From Proteromonas lacertae (lineage: Eukaryota > Sar > Bigyra > Opalinata > Proteromonadidae): a stretch of 39,557 nucleotides of DNA. Below are positions 24,806 through 34,684 of the stretch, piece by piece. The translations under genes and the position numbers were made by a program. The stretch's first letter is position 1. Every line of letters begins with the position of its first letter. A model generated the notes under the pieces. It was not told the DNA's origin. It was given only the letters and a program-made list of their open reading frames with translations, and searched no databases. The stretch lies in NCBI GenBank assembly GCA_002245135.1, contig NGBS01001220.1:1-39557 (forward strand). Direction: 5' to 3'.

Positions 24806-27627
24806 TTATTTATAAGCATTTACTTTTTTCAACATTTCTTCAAATTCCTTTCTTTCTAATTCATCTTCTACAATGATATACTTCATTGCTTCATTCAAGT
24901 ATTTCTTTGAATCTTCATATTCATTCTATTTTCATTAAAATAATCTTTTATACATTTTCAAAATAACATTTACCCAGTGTTTTATAACAAGTAAACTTTT
25001 CATAATCACTTTTAGCTAATCCTAATGCATTATTATATTGATTTATAGCTTCTTCAATAGTACCAATATTAAATAAACATTCACACATATTAATATAATA
25101 CAAACATCTATCTTCATCTGTTTCTGCATATTTAAAAGAATCTATAAAGAATTCCATTGATTTTTCATAATCTTTCTATAATATTTATAGTTAAACAGTT
25201 ATACCAATTTCAAATAATCATCACCTATGTTATTATAACAAGTAAATCTTTCCTTGTTTGAAGATGCAAGTTTCAAGGCTAAGTTATAATAAGAGATTGA
25301 TTTTGTATAATCTTTCTATAATGTTTTATTATTGAACAATCATACTATATTTTTACAACAAACACCTAATAAAAAATAACAATCATATTTCTCTTCATTT
25401 GTTGAAGAATTTTCTAAAGCAGATAAATAAAACTGTATTGAGTTTTGGTATTGTTTCTATACATATACAATAACAAATACAATATAATAATAACTATTCC
25501 CAATATAACATTTATGATTGTATTTATCATTATTAGAGACAGCATCTAAGGTATATTTTAAATAATCAATTGCTTTTTCATATTCTTTCTATAGCAAATA
25601 TAATATATTGACTTACCAAAGAATATAAATTTAGACCAATGCATGCTTTGCACAAATATTTTTGTTCATTTGTTTTGGCATTATCTAAAGCTAATTTATA
25701 AAATTTTGTTGAATTATCATATTCTGCCTATTATATATATAATTTCAACATTAATACAAGTTGTATATAACTTTTGCCTATTTTTGTATGACATTCATAT
25801 TCTTGTTCATTTGTATCGGCATTATTTGAGGCAGATTTATAAAATGGAATAGATTCTTCTATTTTGCCCTATTCATTTATATATTATGATAATTATACGA
25901 CATTCACAAAACAATCACCTATATTTATACTGCAAGTATATTTTCTTTCATTTGTTTTGGCATTTTCTAAAGCTATTTTATAATGTTCGATTGAATTATC
26001 ATATTCTGCCTATTAAACTTGTTATTGCAAATATTATACAAGTTGAGCATAACACCAACCAATTCTGTTTTCACAGTCATATTTTTCTTCATCTGAAGAG
26101 ACATTTTCCAATGCAGATTTTAAGCAATTAATTGATTTTCCACATTGTTTCTATAAGATTCATTACTTTATATGATAATACAAGTTGAACATAACACTTA
26201 CTAATATTTAGTCTACAGGTATATTTTTGTTCATTTGTTGAAGAATTTTCTAAAGCAGATTTAAAACATTCTATTGAATTATTATATTCTGCCTATTATA
26301 TATATAATTTCAACATTAATACAAGCTGAAAATAACAAGTACCAATTTTCATTTCACATTCATATTCTTGTTCATTTGTATTGGCATTATTTGAGGCAGA
26401 TTTATAAAATGGAATAGATTCTTCTATTTTGCCCTATTCATTTATATATTACGATAATTATACGACATTCACAAAACTATCACCTATATTTATACTGCAA
26501 GTATATTTTCTTTCATTTGTTTTGGCATTTTCTAAAGCTATTTTATAATGTTCGATTGAGTTTTCATAGTCATTCTATTCAATATAAAATACTACAATTA
26601 TACCTCTCTTTTATAAAATGAACCTAAGGTGTAATAACCAATGAATTTATCTTCATCAGTTTCCGTATAATCTAATGCATTTAGTAAATACCCTTTGGAT
26701 ATTTCAAGTTCGTTCTACTCATTTATAATTATAAATAATTATACAAGATTCAAATAACACTTTCCTATATTTGAAATACATTTAAATTTTTCTTTCTTTG
26801 AAGTAGCATAATCTAAGGCAGTTTCTAAAATATCTCTGGATTTTTCAAATTGCCTCTATACATTAGAAATATCCTTTACTCATACTCTATGAAAATAACA
26901 TTCACCTATTTTATAATTACATTCACATTTTTCTTCATCTGTAAAGGAATTTTCTAGTGCTCTAGACATATATTTTATTGAGTTTTCATAGTCATTCTAT
27001 TCAATTCATAGTTATATTTATCATACAACTATCAAATAGCATAAACCAATTTTGTAACTACTTTCATACTTTTCTTTATTTGTCAAAGAATTCTCTAAAG
27101 CTGTTATATAACATTTTATCGATGGCTCATATTCATGCTATAATAATACATTAAATATTCTTCTTATACCAAATTAAAATATCTATTTCCTTCATTATAA
27201 TTATCTTCATATTCCATGTGTTTTCTTTCTTTGTTGAGTAGTTGTATATATTCTGTATCTTCTATTGTTTCTAAAAAATCTATTATATTGTCGAGATTAT
27301 CTTTACTTTTGTCAATTAAATCAATCAATCTATGTAAATCATTTAGATAAACATCTTTGTTATTCTTTAGCTCAGTTGAATCATCTTCAGTATAAGGAGG
27401 ATTATTTTGTTTATGTGATGGAAAGAATCTCTAATCATATTAACTACTAGATTTATATATACAATTACTAAATTATCATTCCAATATGAAGAAAACTCTT
27501 CTTTATCCATTTCAATAATCTCTTTTAAAGTCTTTCCATTAATAGCTGCACCTTTTAAATAAAATAACAGAATTACAGAATTACAATATAATAAATTTCC
27601 TGATTCTTCACTTGTAGTAGTAGTGGC

Positions 27628-27662
<35 letters not shown>

Positions 27663-28511
27663 CAGTTGATGCAGAAGGATATGATGTATCACTAATATAA
27701 GGAACAGGAGGAGCTGTGTTTGGTAATTTGTTTATTTCTTCTATTTTGTCTTTTTCTTCATCAATTGTGTCTATCATATCTTCAATTTTATCAAGGTTTA
27801 TTCTTTCACTTTCATCTTTTTTTAACATTTGCTTTATTAACTCTTCAATTTGAAAAAATCTTTTTCCACTTATTCTATCAAAATCTAATTCTTTCCCTGA
27901 CTGTAACTCATTCTCTATTTCTTTTTCATTTCTTTCTTTAAATATAACATTCAATGTGTATATTTCATAAAATATACATCCAAGAGAAAATATATCACCA
28001 AATTCGTTACATCTAGAAGGTAAATTTAAGATAGAATCTTTAGAAATGTAATTTATCATTAATTCATTTCTTTTTCCTACTAAGATATTCTCTAGTGTCA
28101 ATTCTTTATGATTTAATTCTATACTGTGAATATATTTTAATCCATTTACTAGATCCATCATACACTCAACTATTTCCTATAACAATTATACATATATTAC
28201 TTCCAGTATACCTCTAAAGAGAAATCTTCACTCATTTCTTTTCTTTTACTTATTACATCACATAAATTTCCCTTTTCAACGTAATCTGTGAATATATAAC
28301 AAACATTTTCACTCTTAACAATCTCATAGTCTTTCATTCTCAAAATATACCTATCTTTCACAGTGATTAATTTTTCACATTCTCGTTTTACTAATTCTAT
28401 GGATTTTGGAGTTATATTAAAGCCTTTCCTTGCCATTATCACTCCATTGCGATTTACTTTACATAATTTCTTCACATCGCCTTTTGCAACATTAGAAATA
28501 GCATTGTTCAT
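24806..28511 (-). CDS. KT4: pseudokinase with 16 TPR-like repeats (duplicate of KT2)
   Basis: Nineteen exons, about 1,055 residues. Exon 1 (28212-28511), exon 2 (27463-28176) and the helical module (27170-27430) translate identically to KT2, including the absent glycine loop and the degraded HRD and DFG motifs. It differs in three ways. First, one extra repeat exon and intron (141 bp) near 26367-26507. Second, a diverged patch in the two-repeat exon and the terminal exon (24806-24925, one codon shorter, ending KKVNAYK). Third, scattered substitutions. The extra repeat is nearly identical to one about 560 bp away in the same gene. Keeping a dead kinase open and unchanged after duplication argues for function or for very recent duplication. 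Confidence 0.87.
24954..27137 (-). repeat. KT4 TPR-like repeat-exon array (16 repeats)
   Basis: Same exon series as KT2 plus one additional 111-nt exon with its intron. Two-repeat exon at the left end. Splice sites and phases are conserved. Confidence 0.87.
26367..26507 (-). repeat. 141-bp insertion: one repeat exon plus intron gained in KT4
   Basis: KT2 at about 19180 runs straight through where KT4 has 141 extra bases (37 codons plus a 30-nt intron). The insert matches about 25790-25930 in KT4 with only about three differences, so it was copied from a neighbouring repeat. Exact edges are ambiguous by several bases because flanks share sequence. Confidence 0.88.
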
Positions 28512-28575
28512 CTTATAAGTGCTTTAATTGCAAAATATACCTCTCTTAAATGAAAAAGAAAATTAAAAAAAAGAT

Positions 28576-28592
28576 TCAAACCTGTAATCAAG
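28576..28592 (-). promoter_or_regulatory. Shared upstream element of KT4
   Basis: Identical to the KT2 element and spacing; part of the duplicated unit. Confidence 0.55.
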
Positions 28593-28676
28593 CCTAGTTT
28601 TTCTTTTAAGAATAAATATTACTTAAAATAAAAAAGTATGAATAAGCTAGTTTGTATATATATTATGATAAATCTT

Positions 28677-30806
28677 CTATATTCTTATAATCTCTCCAAA
28701 TTCTATTTTAAAACTATCTTCAACTATATTCCACATATATTTACTCGATTCGTTTAGGTACTTCTTAAATTCTTCATATTTGCCCTATTTTATCAAATGC
28801 AAAATATATACCCTTTCAAAGAAACAGTTACCTATTATAAAGTTACACCTAAATCTTTCATGGTCATTATTGGCTAATTTTAAAGATTCATTATATAGAT
28901 AATTCGATTCTTCTACTGGATTGATGTTAAACATATATTTACACATATTAATGTAATATAAACATTTGTCTTCATCTGATTCTGCAAATTCAAATGCTAA
29001 AATAAGATTATTCATTGCCTTTTCATCATTTTTCTATTATAATTTCATATTAAAATAATAATAAAACATACCATATTAAAATAACAATCACTTATACTCA
29101 TATTGCATGTAAATTTTTCTCCATTTGTAGAAGCGCATTGAAAAGCATAATTATAATTTTCAATTGCTTGTTGGTAATGTTTCTATTATATATTATAAAA
29201 AACAATTATACCAAATTCCAATAACTATTGCCAATATTTATATAGCAGGTATATTTTTCTTGATCTATTAAGGTGTTACCTAATACTGATTTATTATATT
29301 CTATTGAATCTTCAAGTTCATTCTAAATATTAATTATATTAATAATATACACTATCCATACAACCACCATTTATACCAAAACTACATATATATATATCTT
29401 TATCTGTAGAATTGGCTTTTTCAAAGACATCTTTATAATATTCTATTGGTTTTTCAGTTTCATTCTATCATATAATAATAACATTACTTATCATAATAAC
29501 AATACAGTAATAAAACACTTACCAAGATATACAATACTGACACTTTTCTTTTCAATTTCAAATGCATTTTCTAAGGCAGATTTATAGTATTTTATTGAGT
29601 TTTCATATTGTTCCTAGTTAATATAGAAGTATTATACAATATTCCAATAACATTCACCTATAATTGTGTTACATATGTATTTTTCTTCATTCTTAGAAGC
29701 ATTCTCTAAGGCTGATAAAAAATAGTGTATTGATTCTTGATAGTTATTCTATAATAATAACTGAAATAACTATACATTTATGAAATAACACATTCCTAAG
29801 CTATAAAAACAATAATAATTTTCTAATGACATTATCATATTTACTTCTGCTTGTTGCTCATGAGTATATTCATTAATTTCAAAACTATTATGATCACTTT
29901 CTAAAGCAGATTTATAATAATTTATTGACCTTTCATATTCCATCTATTGATTAAAATAATAAGCATACCTTTTTGAAATATATATTACCCAAAAAATATT
30001 TGCTAATGAATATCTGAAAATTAATTTTCGTAAGATCCAATCCATTCAGAAAATATATTTTGGATTTTTCATACTCATTCTGTTACATCATAAATATAAA
30101 GATATAATACATTAATAAAATAATTAAATCCTATTCGAATAAAACAGTAATATTTCTCTTTCTTTGTACAACAAGATTCCAATGCCATAGAAAAATATTC
30201 ATCAGCTTTATCATTATCTTTCTACAATATAATTAATACTACATATATACAAGATTCATAAAACACAATCCAATATGGTAATTACAGTCATATCTTTCTA
30301 TTATTGTAGTATTAAATTCAAATGCAGATTTATAAAACTGCATTGATTTATCATAGTCTTTCTATTATTTACATAACTATTCAACAATACAAGATTGAAA
30401 TAACATTCTGCAATTCTGAAATGACATTCATATTCCTCTTCTTTTGATGAAGTGTTGTTTAATGCAATTGTAAAACACTCTATAGAGGATTTATAATTCA
30501 TCTATTAATAACAATATTATCATATATATTTACATACAAAATATAAATTCTTTTTCCCTTCCTCATAATTATCTTTATACTTTTTTTCTTTATTCAGCTT
30601 TTCTACATATTCATAATCTTCAATTGATTTTAAAAAGTTTAATATTTTGTTGAGATTATCTTTACCATGATCTATCAAGTCAATTACCCTATATAAATCA
30701 TTTATAAAGCTATCTTTTCTGTTTTCCAATTTCACTGCATATTCTTTAGTATATTCACTGCCTTTTTCATCCACTGAAGGAAATAACAACTATTTTTATG
30801 ATTATA

Positions 30807-30841
<35 letters not shown>

Positions 30842-31871
30842 CCAAATAATCATCTTTCCAGAATGAAGAAAATTCTTCTAAATTCATTTTTCTAATTTCT
30901 TTTAGTGTTTTACCTTCTATATTCCCACCTCCTAAATAGAAATTGAGAATAAAAGAATCACAGTTAGAAGAAAAACTAGCTTCTTCACTTGATGTATTAT
31001 CTATTGATGGTAATGGTAATGTTGAATTATGGCTAACATAGGCAATAGGAGGAGTATTTAACATTTGGATTACTTCTTTTTCTATTTCATCAATTTTTAT
31101 TCTTTTATTGACATCTTTCTCTAACATTTGCTTTATTAATTCTTCTATTTGCTGGAATCTTATTCCACTTAACCTTCTAAAGCTCATTTTTTCATTATAT
31201 TTTATCCTATTCTTTATAACTTCATTATTTTCTCCATCAAAAGCCATTCTTAATGTATATATTTCATAAAATACACAACCTAAAGCAAATATATCACTTG
31301 CTGTTGAATATGGACGAGCTCCTTCATCCCATAACTCAGGAGCTATAAAATTTGGAGTTCCGTTTAGTAAATAATCAGTACTATCAATTCCAGTTGCTAA
31401 TCCAAAATCACTTATTATTAATTTTTTATGATTTCCAACTAAAATATTTCCTGGTTTTAAATCTCGATGAATTATCCCTTTACTGTGAATATATTTCAAT
31501 CCACTAACTAAATCTTCCATAAAATTAATTATTTCCTATATAATTTATTCATATTACTTCATTTATACTGTAAATGTAAAATCTTCATTTTTACTGATCT
31601 TCTCATCTATTAATTTCCCTAAATCTCCTTTCTTTACATATTCTGTGTATATATAACGCATATTTCCATCAATCTCATAATTTTTCATTAATAACACATT
31701 TGGATGATCCAGCTGCTGTAGAATACTAATTTCATTTTTAATAGCATCTTCCAATTGTTCTGTTATTTTTATTTCTTTTCTAGCTAGCTTTAAACCATTA
31801 TGTTCAACTAAACACACTTTGCTAAAAGCACCTTTTCCAATTATTTCATATTTTTCATCATTTGTTTCCAT
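28677..31871 (-). CDS. KT5: protein kinase with 12 TPR-like repeats
   Basis: Fifteen exons, about 915 residues. Exon 1 (31569-31871): glycine loop GKGAFSKV, lysine in ARKEI. Exon 2 (30840-31535): HRDLKPGN, DFGLA, and FIAPE with an activation segment different from KT1/KT3 (DYLLNGTPN). It has all motifs for catalysis. From 31278 downward it is the near-identical counterpart of KT3: linker (ILNFYLGGG), helical module (30538-30789), repeats and terminal exon (28677-28784). Upstream of the breakpoint it diverges from KT3, so it probably represents the undisturbed parent of the 3' half of KT3. The 5' end lies 200 bp from the KT6 stop. Confidence 0.88.
28812..30501 (-). repeat. KT5 TPR-like repeat-exon array (12 repeats)
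   Basis: Position-for-position duplicate of the KT3 array (offset 7,333), with the same unusual exon lengths (114, 108, 168 nt) and the same CAG 3' splice site. Confidence 0.87.
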
Positions 31872-31932
31872 TATATTTTCAAACCTAATTGTTATTGTTA
31901 TCAGCTAAAAATTTAATTAAAAATTTTGATAT

Positions 31933-31950
31933 TCAAACCTAAGAATCAAA
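31933..31950 (-). promoter_or_regulatory. Shared upstream element of KT5
   Basis: Minus strand TTTGATTCTTAGGTTTGA, 61 nt upstream of the KT5 start. This region is outside the recent duplication and the surrounding bases differ from KT1, so conservation of the element is informative. Confidence 0.65.
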
Positions 31951-32071
31951 CCTGCATTATTTACTCATTCATAATTATATGTGGTAATATTTAGACACTG
32001 CTTGACAAATCAAAAAAATCATTATAAAGCAACAAAAAACATTGATAGAAGCAAAGAGAATAATTATTTTT

Positions 32072-34383
32072 TTATTTATCATTCAATTTTTTAAATATTT
32101 CTTCTAATTCTCTATTTGACTCTTCATTTACACTTGATTTATATTTATATGCTTCACATAAATACTTCTTGGCATTTTCTATATCATTCTATTTTCAAAA
32201 TAATAATAATAATCATTATAGTATATATACTCTTTCAAAAAGAAGTTTACCCAATTTATAACTACATATAAATCTTTCAACATCTGTATTAACTGATTCT
32301 ATTGCTCTATTATAATTATCTACTGCATCATCTATCATACCAATACTATACAAACAAGCACACATATACATATTGCATAAGCACTTATCCTCATTCAATT
32401 CTACATATTCTAATGCTAAAAGTAGGTATTCCATAGATTTTTCAATATTATTCTATTATATTAACAATTCAAATAATCATACAAGTTTCAAATAACTTGC
32501 ACCTAAGTAGAAACAACATTCGTATTTTACTCTATTTAAGCATGGTAGTTCTAAAGCCCATTTGAAATGTTCTATTGATTTTTCATACTCTTCCTATTTA
32601 ATTATATAACCATTTAAAAACTTACCATATCATAATAACAATAACCTTTTTTATATTCAAATATAAAACACTCATCTTTTGTAAATATATCTTTCACTCG
32701 AGATGAAAAATTTTCTATTAATTGTTTATATTCGTTCTATTTATATATATATATATATATTATTAAAAATAAATATATACTAATTTGTTGTTACATATAT
32801 CAATATTTAATTCACAATTCTGTCTTTCTTCACTTGTTGTACATTTTTCTAGTGTTGATTGTAAATATTTCATTGACATTTTATTTTCTCTCTATCATAA
32901 TATTATTCATTATATTATACAAGAAAGGAACAATAGTTAGACATAATAGCTGAATAATATGAAAGCATTTTTTGTTTCGTTGTTGTATACTTTAATCCTT
33001 CTTCTAAATATTCTGTTGATATATCATATTCTTTCTATTATAATGTCTATAATTATATGCATACTAGAACTGAATAGCAAATAGCTATATCATAATAACA
33101 AGAGCTTTTTTCTATATCTACATAAGATACTTCCAATGCAGATTTAAAATAATCAATTGCTTTTATGTAGTCTTGCTATTAATTCATAAAGTCAAATATA
33201 TATACAACACTTTCATAGCATTTACCTAAATAGTAAATACATGAACATTTTTCTACATTTGTATAGGCAAATTGTAAAGCAGTAGTCAAACATTCTATCG
33301 ATTTTTCATTCTCTTTCTATTAAAAAAAAAGTATAAGTATTAATTACTATAATCATACAAGATTGTAATAACATCTTCCAATGTTAGAGTAGCAAAGACA
33401 TTTATTTTCATTTATATAGGCAGTTTGTAATGCAACTTGATAAAACTGTATAGATACTTCATATAATCCCTATTCAAAATAATAAACAACACTTATATAT
33501 ACCATTATTAAGTAATTTTCACCAATACTAGTATTACATTGAAATCTTTCTACATCATCAGTTGCCAACTCTACAGCTTTAAGTAAAAATTCTATTGATA
33601 CTTCACATTCACCCTATCAAATTGATAAATAAATGAATATAAAATACAAGATCCATATAACAAAAGCCAATTTTGCTACTACATTCATATTTTTCTTTAT
33701 TTGTAGATGCATATGTCAATCCACGATAAAAATACTCTAATGCTTTAGCATATTGTTTCTAATTGTATAATAGTAAAAAATAGATTTACTGTAGAGAAAT
33801 AGTTATCTCCTGTATTTATTAATGATTTACATGTTTCTTGATCTGTTTGGGTAATTAATATCTTAGTATTATCATTAGGTATTTCATTTACATCATATGA
33901 AGGTTTTAAATATTCCAATTCCCTTAAGATGTTTACTGGAGGTTGTTCATATTTTTCTATAGATCTTTTCACTTCAATCAGTTTTTCAACATATTCATTA
34001 TCTTCTATAGACGATAAGAAGTTTATCATTGAATTGACTACATCTTTGTTGTTTTTATCAATCAAGTCAATTAGTTTATGCAAATCATTTAAATATTTGT
34101 CCTTGTTATTCTTTAATTCTGCTACTTCTTCATTTGTATATGACGGTTCTACTTGGTTGATTGAGGGAAAGAATATCTATTGTATAAACAAATATAATAA
34201 ATGATATACAAATACAAAATCATTTTTCCAGAATGAAGAAAAAACTTCTGGCTTTATTTCAACAATCTCTTTTAAGGTTTTGCCTTCAATTACTCCATTT
34301 CTTAAATAAAAATTGAGTACTAAAGAATTATAGTTAAGAGAATAATTAGCTAGTTCACTAGATGCAACACAAGGTGGTAACAT
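32072..34383 (-). CDS. KT6: kinase-less family member with 11 TPR-like repeats
   Basis: Thirteen exons, about 633 residues. The first exon (34210-34383) starts inside the family linker (MLPPCVASSELA, then LNFYLRNG, EGKTLKEI, FSSFWKN), so both kinase lobes are missing. Exon 2 (33790-34176, 129 codons) is the helical module with an added segment of about 45 residues. Repeats occupy 32231-33758; the terminal exon is 32072-32188 (FKKLNDK stop). The shared upstream element sits only 27 nt before the ATG, against about 62 in the others, consistent with a deletion that brought the promoter next to the linker. The repeat exons stay open, so it is probably a functional repeat-only protein. The start choice is the first in-frame ATG after the promoter element. 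Confidence 0.78.
32231..33758 (-). repeat. KT6 TPR-like repeat-exon array (11 repeats)
   Basis: Exons 33648-33758, 33503-33613, 33359-33469, 33206-33316, 33065-33175, 32921-33034 (114 nt), 32781-32891, 32626-32736 and 32483-32593, plus the two-repeat exon 32231-32452. The repeats are more divergent from the consensus than in KT2-KT5, so this is an older branch. Confidence 0.83.
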
Positions 34384-34684
34384 CAGAAAAAAAAAAAGAT
34401 TTAAACGAAATCAAGCCAAAGAATCAAACCAACATTAATTATTTAATGATGAAAAAGAAACTCTATTAAAGAAAAATATTCCATCTGTTTTATATCCATT
34501 TGTAGAAATAACATACAGTGGAGTTTATGTAGAACAAAGAGTTTATGACTTTATTATTATTATTATTATTATATTTTAATTTTGTGTTGTTAAACTAAAA
34601 ACAAATCATTAAAAATATTAATAATAGGAATATATATTTTTCATTTTACTTTTAATCTACTATAATCATCATCATTTTCATTCA
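34384..34684. other. 301-bp intergenic region between KT6 and WDR35 with an ORF remnant
   Basis: Contains the KT6 upstream element, then an open frame on the plus strand at 34439-34579 (about 46 codons, no ATG). It reads like protein (KKNIPSVLYPFVEI, then GVYVEQRVYDF) before running into an (ATT)n microsatellite at 34552-34572 and a stop. I do not recognise it. It may be the last exon of a lost gene, or chance. The rest is AT-rich with no visible feature. Confidence 0.35.
34411..34428 (-). promoter_or_regulatory. Shared upstream element of KT6
   Basis: Minus strand TTTGATTCTTTGGCTTGA, two differences from the consensus, 27 nt upstream of the KT6 ATG. Confidence 0.55.

Larger units (their letters stand above)
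23948..31278. repeat. Tandem duplication unit, copy B (7,331 bp)
   Basis: Copy B contains the 5' part of KT3, all of KT4 and the 3' part of KT5. Its left edge is the 20-nt string at 23948-23967 shared by KT1 (16758-16777) and KT5 (31279-31298). Left of it KT3 follows KT5; right of it KT3 follows KT1. It differs from copy A by a 141-bp insertion, microsatellite lengths, a few substitutions, and a strongly diverged patch at the end of KT4 versus KT2. Confidence 0.93.
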
